A stretch of 64,000 bases of DNA from Onchocerca volvulus (Eukaryota > Nematoda > Chromadorea > Rhabditida > Onchocercidae). A program made the position numbers and the translations under genes. The first letter of the stretch is position 1, and each line of letters starts with the position of its first letter. The notes beneath the pieces are model-generated. The model had not been told where the DNA came from and searched no databases. It saw only the letters and a program-made list of their open reading frames with translations. Below are positions 24,501 to 35,600 of this stretch, in pieces. The stretch covers positions 24,389,676-24,453,675 of the forward strand of contig HG738137.1 of the NCBI GenBank assembly GCA_000499405.2, in the 5' to 3' direction.

Positions 24501-27500
24501 CTTTTCTTTGAAGCAGAAGAAATAAAATTCAAATTGATATTTTTTTATTTAAAAATATACCTTATGAAAATGTAATTTTTGTAAGAAATATAAAAAATAA
24601 AATATATGCATCATTTTAAACTCTATGAAATTTTCTTTTTTCTGATATTTAAAACGAATAAAAATTATATGTAAAATAAAATTTCAGTACTACATTTGAT
24701 TATTTTATAGCTTGCAAATCTCAATCATAACACTGATAACGATGAGAAACGAATTAATTTCTTTTTTAAAAAAAATTTGAAATAAATAATTTCCATTTTT
24801 TTTTTTTTTTTTTTGGCAACTTTGCGAATTTTGCAATTAATCTTTTTATTATTTTTTGATCAAAGTTATTAGAATTTTCATCTTTTTTTAAATTATACTC
24901 ATATTTTCAAAAAGTTTTCAATTACAACAATGTGTGCTATGCATGAAATTATATAAGATAAGTTGAAAATTTTAATTAAAATCAGATTTCATTACGAAAA
25001 AGAGAGAAAAATTGTTAATTATCTTAATATAAATAATTGTTCAGTATCGAAAGATTGTTCAGTATCAAAAAATTTCAACTGCATATTGAAAATGATGTGA
25101 ATCGAATGTTGAATACGATCTGGATTGATCTAAATTGAATACAGTTGTACTAGAAATTTTTTACTATCAATATCGATTGAAAACATTTTATTTGAAATAA
25201 AATATTTGTAATAATTGAATACCTTATCAAATCAATTGAATATTTTATTTAAGCAAATTTATAAATAATAAATAATTCATGTAGAGAAAAAAGAAAAAAA
25301 AGGGAAGATATTTTGCTGAATATTTTATGAAATACTCCATTTAAATGGGATTCAATCAAGTTTATTAGTGGAAAATCAGCAATTAGAAGTTTTGAAAGGA
25401 AATGGAGGTTTTTGTTGATAAAAATATAAATTTTTTGGATAAATAATTCATTTTTTCTCTCATTTTTCTACTTATTTTTGAAAAATAAAAATAAAGTGGA
25501 AAGCGAAAGATTTTTTTCTTTTATTTCATAGTTTTTGAAATAATCCATGTTCATTTTCAAAAATGGATATAACAAAGAGTTATGCATTTCTATAGCTTAG
25601 TCCTTCCTTCTTGAAAAAATGATTTTTTTTTTTTTTTTCTAATAAATATGAAATATTTCAAATACTATGAAAGGAAAATTGCAAATTACAGATTTGTTAG
25701 ATAACGTAACTTCAGGTATATAGAAATACTTAATTCATTTAATTTTGATTATTTATTTAAAACAAAATGAAAATAACCAAAACTTTTTCAACCCAATTTC
25801 TTGATGATAAAAATTTAAAAAAAAAAAAAACAAATTTAAAAAAATTTGAAACACAATTTTTTTAAAGCAATTTCAAATTTATTATTTCAAAATACATATT
25901 TATTACTTTTAGCAATATTATTTCGTAAAATCAGAAAATTTGTTGTTTTTCTTTTTCAAATCTATCTAAAATTGATAGAATAAAGGGGTAATTGTCATTA
26001 AACTAGAATTCCATCAAATCGAGAGATGTCAATAAAGAACAAATCATTATTTGTCTGCAAGTTCAAATTAACGCATAATTTAATTCTAAAAGAATGCTGA
26101 AAACTAAAAGATGACATTGATGATGATGAAAAAGAAATGTTTTTAATGAAAATGCATTTTTTTTTTTTTCTGTTTATCTTTGTTTTTCAAGAATAATTTT
26201 AAAAAAAAAAAAAAGTAGTAAAGCAGGGAAATGTCGCATTCAACAAATCAATAATGTTGACATGAAGAAGAAAATGATGGAAAAGCTAAAAATAACACAT
26301 ATGTGTCATGGATTTCTCTAAGTTTTCGTAATTTTTCATTTCAAAAAAAAAAAGTTATAATGAATTTGAAAAAAAGAAGCAAAAGAAAAAGTTTTTTGGT
26401 TAAATATTGAAAATAGTTTTAATTCTTAAAAAGTTAATTAAATTATAAAAACTACTACTGAATTAGTTACATCTTTGCATGTTTATACATTTCTATTTAA
26501 TAGATTTGCGTGTTCTTTTTTTTTTTTTTTTTTGTTAAATTTATAAAATTATGATATTTTTCATCTTTTTTAATGTTTCATCCAAATATTAATAGTTTTT
26601 TTTAATGAAAATTAAAAATTGATCAATTACTCAATTGATAAACGGTGAAGGATTTCATTTTAATGATTCATAATATTTGAAAACTGCAGGAATATCTTTA
26701 TCATCAGATATTTTGATTAATTTTTTACTATATTTAAAAAGAAATACTTAACAATAGCAAAAATACCATATACTAATATTTAATAATTACTTTTTTTCTT
26801 GTTCACACTTTCTTATCTGCAAAAATAAAAACAAAAAGTGAAATTTTTTACTAACTCAGTTACTTTATTGAGCTAATGTAATGATGCTATCAATATCATA
26901 AATCACTATTAATTTTAGTAAAATAAGTACTGAAATTTGATTTGATTTGTTCCATAAATAATTTAAAATATCTTTTTGACATTTTTCTTGTAATAATTTT
27001 TATCATTTTAAAACAAATAACGAATTAGGGATAAATTAACGAATTACGATTAAATTAAGATATGTGATATTTTTCCTAAACTAGAAATCTTATAAAAAAT
27101 TTAAAACAAAAAACTAATGTGCTTGAAAGTTTTTATCATTCACAATGTTTAAATTATAATCATTGCTTGTTAACTGCTCGTGTTTCTGGTCTATAAGTTA
27201 ATTGCAGCATTACTTTAAATAATATTTTAACGAAACTTTATTTCAACATAACTCTGAAAATTTTCTGATTACTATAAATTAGGTATTCAAAGAATTTATA
27301 ATTGAAAATTTGAAATTTTTGAGTAAAAAAAAAAAAAAAAAAAAGGTAAATTAACGAACATCAGATGGTTTGTGGTCAGTTGAAAGTGGTATGGCATGAC
27401 CAGTGATATCACATGCAACCGCCCGAGAATCACCAATATTTGTAACGGTTAAAAAACGGTTACGCTCCAGTATTACTGAAATCAACGTAGAACCTGAAAT

Positions 27501-30500
27501 GAATTTAGTTCATTCCAATTTATCGACGAAACGATTAATATCATAATTTGCATTGTAATTCATATCATTTACTAAAATATAAAATTGAAACTATAATTTA
27601 TAAATGTGTTGCTTTTCAACAGAATTATTTATAAATGCCGACAATAGCTTCATATCATTCGATTATTGAGTTAATTTTTCTTGAAAAGGAAGAGAATTAT
27701 CACTAATGAAATTTTTTTTTTTTTTTTAAATTCCACAGTAATAATTGTCTTTTTCATTTTTGAAAATATTTGAAGATGACGTAAAAGTCCTCGTCATTTA
27801 ATGTTAAGTTTCAAATGGCTATTAACTATAAACGTAAAATAGTTAAAAATTCATTACTGATATTTTCTCATGAAAAACTTTTAAATGTTATGGATTTCCG
27901 CTTTTTTTTTTTTTTTTTTTGAAAGTACAGTAACATTTCAAAAATAAAAATTTAATTCCTTTTTGTGTCAAAGATAAAGTTGAAATTTCATATTGAATAA
28001 TAAACTTGAATTACAGCCATATTATAGGGAATTCGCTAGTAATGAAATCAGAAATTAGAATGATAAGTTATCATTCGTTCAATGGCGACTCATTCAGTGT
28101 TTTAAACCTATCTTTTCATTTACCTAAATTTATTTTTTTATATTTCAGCATGTGGTAATAGGCAAAAATATTTCCAAATTGATAGTGTTCCTATCACAAA
28201 TGTTGCCATTACGATATATCCACAGTATAGTGTATAAAAAATAATATCAAAATAATAAAATCTTGCATTTTCGGAAAAATAATCAAAATTATCAAATTCT
28301 TCCTTTTCTTTTGTTTTTTTTTTCAATTATTTAATGTGAAGCAATTTCTTTCACAAGACGATATCAAAAAATCAGAATATAACGGATAGCTTTTGAAATT
28401 GGAAAAAAAAAACAAAAAAAAAGAAATGTTTTCTTGATTTTATTTGCCTTTCATGAATACAAATCAATTCCGTAATTTTTTTGAAGAACAGGACTTGTGC
28501 AGTTTTTTGAAAAACAGACAATTTATCGAATCTTTTTTTTTTCTCGATTCGAATATCAATACCACAACATTAATGGATTAATTTTTACAGATTTAATGGA
28601 AGATTAAAATAATTAAAAACAGTAATAATCGTAATAACATACCTGTTAGTAAGCTCAACGATGGATGTAATCTCAAAATTTCATCGTCGATATTATATAC
28701 TTCCTTCATTATTGCCTAAATATAATCTTTCGAAGATCGATTGACCTTATTAATTTTATTTTTGTTTTTTAAGTGCCAAAGAAATTACGATAAAATTTTT
28801 ATGTTTGTAAATTAATCTCTTTATCTACTCATTCTTTTAATAGAAAATTCAATTTATTATTAGAAAACTTCTCATTCTTAGAAATTTTATGTATTAGAAA
28901 TACATTATTAGAAATTATATTAATAGAAATTTTATTGTTAGAAATCTCCGTTGTTATTTATCATTAAAAATCTTCGATCTAAACCTAATATTTTGTTAGA
29001 TGTGAAATTTTCAAACATTCATTATTGATTTTACAAACTTGCATGGTATTTACTTATTTTGTTTTAAGTTTTACATTTTCAACATGTTTTTAATAAGATT
29101 TCCGATTTTGGAATTTCATTTCACGAAAAATTACGTTTTGTTAAGCTGACGAAGAAATTCGATAGAAAATGATAGAAAACGTTTGCTAAATTGCTTATGT
29201 ATATTTGAACCATTTAAAACTAATAATTTTATTTCCAAAAATGGAAAAATAAAATCGAAAAATATAAAGAATTTTGTGAAATAAAAAAGAAATGACAAGA
29301 AATAGCTAATTGGCTTGAAAAAAAATAGTTTTTGCTAGTTTAATGCATTCATTTCTGCATCTAACATAATATAATATGTCATCGTTTTATGAAATTATGC
29401 ATCTAACCATATATGCTTATGGTAAGATGTATAATCAATGGATTGACGGAACAATGGTTCTTTATAGAATATCCAAATAAATTAATCGCTAGGTTATTCT
29501 TTCCTTTGTCGCTAGAAAAGAATACTGATCAGCTAAATTGTCGGACTGTTTCTATTGCTGCGTCGCTGTCTCTGCGAGAGACAAAAGAAAGAATAACCTG
29601 ATGATCAATTTGCTTCTGATATTGTGACATATATATATATTTTTTGGCTATCTTATATATGAAATATAAATAATTTAAGTAACTTTTATTGGTGGTGGTA
29701 TTAAAATCGACTACATATATATGAATTAATACAATTATCGATATTTTAATATAATCATTAGATTCCTAAGTTGTAAAAATAATTTGAAAAAAAGAACAGG
29801 TTTAGTAAAAATCAGAAATCAAAAAAAAAAAAAGAAAGGAAAGGCTAAATGATTTCAAAACTAGTATTATTCGAACGTCCATTAGAAAGAAAGTAAGATA
29901 GAAGATGAATAATTTTATGTTTCGCCTTATCTCCAAAAAAAAGATTTGTATGAAGTCGTTTTGCATTCATGTTGACTTCGTTATTTTATTGAAACTATAA
30001 GAATAATTTTTATATAAGTTGCAAATTATAATTATTTAAAAATAATGCTAAAATAAAAATAGATAATGAAAATTTTTAAATGAAGCTTGCCTCAATGACA
30101 TAATCATTAGAATGCCCTGTCAAATTTGATTGATACTCAGAATGGCCGCGTAATAGTCGTTGTAGTATTGCTCCCGAGAAATGTTCTTCCAAATACTGTG
30201 ATACAAACTAAAATATTTGTCATGTAATTTACTCAAATAAAATAAGATTCCAGCGGTACTTTTAAATAAGTGTAATAAAACTCGACAATATGTTGAGCAA
30301 AGTTCATTTTAAAAATACGCTTTCATAATATTTGCCTTCAGGTGTTATTCTTTATCTTTTTTTGCTTAGTTGGGACAATTTAGTATTTTGATAGTAATTA
30401 TTGTATGCAAATTTTACATTTGTTTCCGTAATTATTCTACTTAAATATAACAACTGGAAAATCAAAAAAAAATATATTTATGTATAGTGAAATATATTTG

Positions 30501-32626
30501 AGAAAAATTAAAACTTTTGCTTGAATTTTTCCAAGTTGAATTAGTTTAAATTACAAATTTAGAAAAAATCAGATATATTTTATTTTATTAAATTGCTAAA
30601 TTGGAAATGTTAGATTTACATCGAGGGAAAAACATAATGTTGAGGAAAATTTATGCTAAGGTAGAAGAAACTGGTCTTAAAATAGAATCTTAAGATCTGA
30701 AATTATTTAACACGTCATATCGTTAGCCTCTCTTCATGAGGGATGATGACAAAGGAAAGAATAACCTAGCGACCAATTTACTTGGATATTCTTTAACAAT
30801 TGCTTGTAATATAAACGAAGAATCAGTGTTCCTCAAAAAATACTTTGCATCACTGCACATTCTACTTAAATACTATATTCTCTCATAATTTTGTGTTTCT
30901 CAACATGTATATAAACCGGACATGTTCTATCGTTATTCATTCTTTGGATTTATCTCTGATCGGTATTGCCGCTATGTAATTAAACATTTGAGTATATAAG
31001 CAAGATGTTGAATGTATCAAGGCTTCCTGGAAATTCTGGAATATAAAAGGGAATTTATGATATGTTTTTTCGTGCAGAAATGTTAATAAATTCAAAAACT
31101 ATTCCACTTGCATGCTGGAACATAAAATGCAAATTACCGGGCCTCCATGTCCGTCGAAAATACTGAACATAACAAAATTATGATGTGGATCGTTCAGATA
31201 ATGCATCCGATCTTCCATATATGGTCGATTACCCCGGCTTGCATAAAATGTCCAATTTTTATGCTTCCAACGCCAATTCCCACCGGCTAAATTTTATTTT
31301 ATTCTTTTTCTTCTTTTTTTTTGTATAATATAATTCTTTGCAGAAATATATTCAAACTATAATTTGCTAACTATTTAATCTGATTACTAACTAGGAATGA
31401 TAAATATAATCAATGATCAATATCAAAGCAATCCAATTAATCTAAATAGAATTTAATATTTTTATCTTATAAACATTAAGTTTTCAATACATTAAGCTAA
31501 ATTATGCTTAACTTACGATATTGTGGTATGTCCGTGAGACCAAATTTAACCAGTTTTGGTGGACAATATTTATTTCGACTAATTAATGTAAAAGGTTCCA
31601 AGTTTTTTCCATGCATCAATAAATAACAATATCTCGTCATCCATTTGGTATACAATAAAATTATTCCAGTTGCTGCTGAAATAAATTGGATTGAAATTCG
31701 ATTTATTTTTTGATTTAAATTAATTATCTATTGAAATACAAAAAATTAAGCAGCGATGCTTTTTATTGGTGCTATTCCAAAGTTTGTGCAAGAAGAAATA
31801 ATCAGATGAAAAATTCTTGACAATTATTTTCTGATAGGAATGAGGAAAATAAAAAAAGAAACATTTTTTGTTAGATGTTATAAGTCCATCTAATATCAAT
31901 TGAAACCATTGCTTGTTTCCTAAATTATTCGAAGGATAATGAATTAAATAAAGGGTGAAAGAAAATTTATAACATTTACAATATTCGAAAGTAAAATTCT
32001 GATATTATTATTGCTTGTACAAGATTTTATTTTCAGAATGAATTATTTGAATTTTATTTCAGGAAAAATTTACTGAAAAATTAAAAATTTTTGTAATTTC
32101 AAAAAGTTTTCAAAAAGATTTGTAATTTTTTACTAGATATACATGTCAACATCACTATGTGATTATTATTATTACTGTTTGTTACTGTATAATACCATAC
32201 ATTAATTTTTTTTATCTTCGATATATTCTCATCAAATATGTTGTTTAATTTCAGCAAAAACAAAGAAAAGGAAAAAAAACAGATTTTAATGTAATTTAAA
32301 GCGCAATTCAGTAAAATATTTATCATTCCCACGAATTTTTGAAAACCTAATAAAATAGTTACTACCCGATTTAATCTCCTACAATTATCTAGTGAAGGAA
32401 ACGATCAATTGTGGCCGGTTATTCTGATCGTTTGGTTAATTTGTTTTTGATGAAAGATTTTCATCGCACTTATTTTATTATAATTACTCATTATTTTTAC
32501 TAAAACTACACCGGATATTAATAGCTGAACATGTATCAATCAATCTCAAAAAGTATAAAAATAGATCTTACCAAAGAAAATGACAATTTCAAAACGAAAG
32601 ATAATCAACCAGAAGAAATGTGACAT
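3544..32626 (-). CDS. PP2C-family Ser/Thr phosphatase, PPM1L homologue (9 exons, 350 aa)
   Basis: Exons: 32626-32572, 31675-31517, 31286-31138, 30207-30091, 28715-28643, 27493-27360, 9516-9428, 4170-3976, 3625-3544; total 1053 nt in one frame, close to vertebrate PPM1L (about 360 aa). Residues 1-25 form a hydrophobic N-terminal anchor ([20 protein letters not shown]), so a membrane-bound enzyme is expected, as for PPM1L. Metal-binding PP2C motifs are intact: MEDR (95-98), DGHGG (116-120), IGDSRA (204-209), HKP then [24 protein letters not shown] (294-300) and SEDN (338-341). It should be an Mn/Mg-dependent phosphatase; PPM1L acts on stress-kinase and ER/Golgi substrates, but here that is inference. 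Intron 4 has a GC donor (GAG|GCAAGC). Intron 6 (about 17.8 kb) carries BEL/Pao sequence. The exon 8 donor is ambiguous: GTTCAT at 3975 (chosen, keeps WHK) or GTGGCA nine bases earlier; both keep frame. Confidence 0.93.
4171..9427. other. PP2C intron 7, AT-rich, no recognised gene
   Basis: About 5.3 kb of intron made of A/T homopolymers and low-complexity DNA. The only stretch with protein-like composition is the plus-strand frame at 8991-9227, listed separately. No repeat family seen elsewhere in the window was recognised here. Confidence 0.6.
8991..9227 (+). other. Unrecognised plus-strand open frame inside PP2C intron 7
   Basis: A 78-codon frame reading [19 protein letters not shown] at its start, ending at TAG 9225-9227, with more Asp, Glu, Gly and Thr than the Phe/Lys/Ile/Asn-only frames typical of this AT-rich DNA. 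A possible acceptor (TTCTTTGATAG) sits just before it at about 8987-8997, so it could be a terminal exon of a nested gene. No family was recognised and no upstream exon was confirmed; 8389-8577 is another open plus frame nearby but is very Ile-rich. It may be chance. Confidence 0.15.
9517..13650. other. PP2C intron 6, distal part: low-complexity DNA
   Basis: This is the 3' end of the long PP2C intron (read on the minus strand), between exon 7 and the BEL/Pao cluster. It consists of poly-A/T tracts and A/T-rich unique sequence. I see no exon or RNA gene in it. Confidence 0.5.
13655..14340 (+). pseudogene. BEL/Pao pol fragment, protease to RT start (plus strand)
   Basis: Degenerate pol of a BEL/Pao LTR retrotransposon, in pieces. 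At about 13660-13735 the plus strand reads [14 protein letters not shown], matching the aspartic-protease core in which DSGSQ is usual; the catalytic region has decayed. At about 13947-14030 it reads [13 protein letters not shown], the conserved segment downstream of the protease. At about 14250-14330 it reads RYQV then [14 protein letters not shown], the linker before reverse transcriptase. Stops and frameshifts occur throughout, so it is inactive. The same motifs occur on the opposite strand at 18245-18909. Family assignment is from motif recognition only. Confidence 0.7.
14590..14816 (+). pseudogene. Coding-like island, possibly a decayed NUDIX box
   Basis: An island less AT-rich than its surroundings. 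From about 14600 the plus-strand frame reads [20 protein letters not shown], then [19 protein letters not shown], then crosses two stops (TAA, TGA) before [18 protein letters not shown]. The run 'ERRGKYGL..G' followed by '..A.VKQ....EA.V' resembles the NUDIX-hydrolase pattern (RGKWxLPxG, then AxxREVxEExG), but the RE and EE catalytic residues are absent. It could equally be an unplaced part of the adjacent retrotransposons. No flanking exons were identified. Confidence 0.25.
14831..15107. repeat. Three tandem copies of a 91-bp unit
   Basis: Three head-to-tail copies starting at 14831, 14922 and 15013, each beginning ATATAATAATTGAT and ending near AAAAGGTATGA. Units 1 and 2 are almost identical (differences such as CCGTGC versus CCATGC); unit 3 has a small insertion and a few substitutions. 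The array abuts the 3' end of the minus-strand BEL/Pao copy and could be part of its LTR or untranslated region. The minus-strand open frame across it is a by-product of the repeat. Confidence 0.9.
15780..18909 (-). pseudogene. Degenerate BEL/Pao pol, minus-strand copy
   Basis: Most of a BEL/Pao pol gene in minus orientation with many stops and frameshifts. In gene order: protease segment (18841-18909, [16 protein letters not shown]); [13 protein letters not shown] (about 18600-18655) and [10 protein letters not shown] (about 18525-18560); pre-RT linker [16 protein letters not shown] (about 18245-18300) and [14 protein letters not shown] (about 18090-18130); RT start [11 protein letters not shown] (about 18036-18066); then directly the post-[16 protein letters not shown] region (about 17955-18015); [19 protein letters not shown]ase-H-side segment (17700-17870); [20 protein letters not shown] (about 17515-17580); integrase zinc-finger region [11 protein letters not shown] (16860-16985); integrase core tail [19 protein letters not shown] and [15 protein letters not shown] (16181-16540); C-terminal [20 protein letters not shown] (15960-16080). 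The RT block that would carry YVDD is missing, so the copy is dead. Confidence 0.85.
16657..16734. repeat. 45-bp-period tandem duplication inside the BEL/Pao copy
   Basis: A 33-bp segment beginning GTAAAACATGTGAATAGGGC occurs at 16657-16689 and again at 16702-16734 with one substitution (CTATCC versus CTATTC). It is a local duplication within the decayed integrase region of the minus-strand retrotransposon copy. Confidence 0.85.
19000..19960 (+). pseudogene. BEL/Pao integrase fragment (plus strand)
   Basis: Plus-strand integrase remnant, opposite in direction to the adjoining pol copy. It reads [20 protein letters not shown] at about 19137-19197 (the integrase D...N region), [12 protein letters not shown] at about 19285-19320, [24 protein letters not shown] codons at about 19455-19520, [19 protein letters not shown] at about 19550-19605, [14 protein letters not shown] at about 19705-19748 and [19 protein letters not shown] at about 19812-19870, matching the C-terminal end of BEL/Pao integrases. 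Frameshifts and stops interrupt it. With the plus-strand protease piece at 13.66-14.34 kb it looks like the other end of one element split by the minus-strand copy. Confidence 0.75.
20000..27359. other. PP2C intron 6, proximal part: no recognised gene
   Basis: About 7.3 kb of AT-rich intron between the BEL/Pao cluster and exon 6. It contains a TTA-type simple repeat at 23445-23525 and a small less AT-rich patch at 21095-21260 with no recognised product. The rest is homopolymer-rich DNA. Confidence 0.5.
23445..23525. repeat. (TTA/TTG)n simple repeat
   Basis: An imperfect TTA trinucleotide run with occasional TTG. The plus-strand open frame across it (Leu/Ile-rich) is a repeat artefact. Confidence 0.9.
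29468..29623. mobile_element. MITE with ~43-bp terminal inverted repeats (PP2C intron 4)
   Basis: The left end at 29468-29510 and the right end at 29580-29623 are reverse complements with roughly 80% identity by eye; the shared core is GACAAA(A/G)GAAAGAATAACC. The internal region is about 70 bp and less AT-rich than the surroundings. Total length is about 156 bp with no coding capacity, as expected for a non-autonomous DNA transposon. A clear target duplication was not identified. A related end lies at 30748-30790. Confidence 0.75.
30748..30790. mobile_element. Solo MITE end related to 29468-29623 (PP2C intron 3)
   Basis: This 43-bp segment (GACAAAGGAAAGAATAACCT at its start) matches the right end of the MITE in the next intron and, as reverse complement, its left end more closely (…AACCTAGC). 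A partner terminus was not found nearby, so it is probably a truncated copy. Confidence 0.65.
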
Positions 32627-35600
32627 AGAAAAAGTTGATATTGTTGAAAGTATCATTTTTGTTCTTCGTTCATGCCAGCATTATAACAATCAGTAATGAA
32701 GGAATAAAATCATTCAACCTGAAAAAAATTATTAATGAAATTAAATTCTTTTTTGTGATACATAAATCCAACAAAATTGAATTTTCGCTTACAAACACTA
32801 GAAATTACAAAAATTATTTCTTTCATGATATGATCTATATCTTAACAGTTAAAGCAGAAGCTGTTGTTGCAATGAGGAAGTATTCACAAAACAAGCAAAA
32901 TCATTGCCAAGTTCAATTTTTCATCTAACAACTGTTCATAGTTTTTATCTTTGTAATATATAAATTTTAATGCTTTTCTTTAACTAACGATTTCCTATCT
33001 AACTAATAACTGAGACGAAAATTATTACTGCCTTTTTAAAAATGTCTCAGAACTATACAATAGTATCTTTTTCAATTATATATTCCTTATAAATTACTCT
33101 ACGAGCATGTAATATTGTGAATTAGTTCAATAAAATAAGCTTACATCATTATAAGTCAGTTTAATTGAACGAATTTTACTGATTCTCCTTTATTTTAATG
33201 AAGAACAAATAATAGTCTTTACAGAAGGAAAAAGATTTATTACAGATAGAAAATTCGTTCAATTCTCTTTCAATTCACAATTAAAGAATTCAACCTCGTC
33301 ATAATTGCATAATGAGTAATCAAATTAGCTTGAAATTATTTTGATTTATTGCTGCATATATATATTCGCAATATCTGTTAATATTATCTGTTCATGATTT
33401 GCTGTGTAAAATTAACATTTTAATTGAAAGTGGACGGCAAAGAAAATTTCAAAATTTTTTTCATACACATTTTTTTAAAATTAATAATTGTTCAGTAAAA
33501 TTTTCATAAACAAAAATTTTGCTAAATTGTGAATGAAACAGAATTTTTTCAAACTTTCAAACAATTTGATTTGCTGTAGTTTAGTTGACCATTTGATTAT
33601 TTTGAATTTAAGTTTCAATTTCTAATACATGAATGCTCTGGGAAGTTATGTATTAGTACGCATAACAGATATAATTTTCATACCTCACTTAATGCAACAT
33701 TCCAAAGTTGTTTTTAACTATTTCTAATTACCATCAGTTATCAATTATCACTGACATTTAACACTTAAAAAAAACATTGAAAATACGAAATGAAGATGCA
33801 AAAGATATTAAATTAAGTTCTAAGTGTACATCAGTTCTCAGCCATTTCTGTTTCTACAAATTAATTTTAACATAAAATTTTTTTATCGAAGATTGTAAAT
33901 GCTAAGTTGTAATGATGATAAGCAAATTCATAAAGAATCTCACGGAAATAACCCGATTTTCTTGTTTTTTTGTTTTTTTGTTTTTTTTAAAGAATTCTCA
34001 TGAAATCAATAGCAAGCAACGTCGATACTTGTCATGCGTATGTCTTTAGGATAAAAGTGTAAAAAATAATCATAAATTAAAATTTGAAGATTAGAAAAGA
34101 ATACTTGAAATCCACAACTGTAAGTATTAGTAACTAATTATAATTATTGCACAATATTTTAATTTTCTATGAGTTTTGAAAAAATAAATCCAATTATTTC
34201 TTGCCTATTATTTTCATGGAAGAAATATTTTTTGAATTTTCCTAAGAAAAAATGGCCATTTTATTTTAAAAGAGATGATAAAAAAAATACTACATAATAA
34301 ATAATAAATAGATCAAGCGTTTAAAAATGATCTATCGAATTATTTCTTTGCATTATGTTTTAATTTAGTTTTAAGCCGAATACAGAATTCTAATTGCGGA
34401 AAAAAATCTTGATGAAAGGGAAAAAAATATTAATGAAGAAGGAAAAGAATAGAACGATTTCTTCTTATCGAAAAAAAAAAAAAAAAGAAAAACGGAATGA
34501 AATTAATAAATTTTATCAGAAGAAAAACGAAATCATATTCGAAGAATTAAGTAAAAACGGAGAAGAAAAAAGGTATTTCATCTAATTATATTGCTCTGAC
34601 AAATACCATACTATCAGTTTTCTTCTTTAATTACATTAATTTGATTATCTGATAGTATTAACAATAAAAACAATAAAAAACAGTAAAGATTATGCCATTG
34701 TCAAATTTATTATTTGACAATAAGTTTAAAAATTGTCCATTTTTTAAATATATTTTTTAATATGTTATCAAAACTCTCGCTTATTGACTTTTGTTAAAAC
34801 TTTTTAAACACTTTTCAATTCTCAAATACTTTGCAATCATTCAAATTGATAACTTTCTTATACATTTCCATTTATGAGTATGAGAAAAAAATAGAAATAA
34901 GAAATTTTAAAAAGATTTTGATATTCTTTTTAAAACAGATGATTGCAAATTATTTTTTATAATTCGTATCAGCTTATTATAATCATAAAATATATGGAAT
35001 AGGATTTTTTTTTTTTTGGCTTCAAACATTTCGTATATTTTAACATATCATCACAATCAATAAATGTTTGTTTTCATTGTGTCAAAACTTTCGCATAGTG
35101 ACTTTTTAAACATTTTTGTCAGAAGATTTGAATGGATAGATATGTGAAGTGATTGTGTAAGTGGATACGATAATATAGTGATACGGTAATAAAGTAAAGT
35201 AATGTGAACAAACGAGATATGGTGCAATTTTTATCAATAAGCAGTTTGAAAAAAAAAACAATGATCGATAGTGGCTGTTTCATAACATTGCAATGATAAG
35301 AATTTCTGATTAAACTGAATTTCAGAAATTCTAATAAATCATGGTTATGTGGCAAAAGAATGTGGCATTTTACACCACAAAATTTTGATAACTCTGATGA
35401 TTTTTGATGAAAAACCTAAATATTTTCATCGGAAAAGTTTACTCGATGAAAACAAACAAATAAATTGAGCTATTAACTATTTTATTCAAAATTGATTCAG
35501 TTTTGATTGTTAATGTAAGAAAATATTATTGGTTTCATATCATAATTATCGAATCACTAAGTGTTTAATTTTTATAGCTTATCTTATCCATGATAACTAT

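Noticed and set aside
32635..32928. 97-codon plus-strand frame beside the PP2C start codon
   Set aside because: The N-terminus looks signal-like, but composition is AT-driven, no family is recognised and it overlaps the 5' flank of the phosphatase gene with no splice or promoter support.
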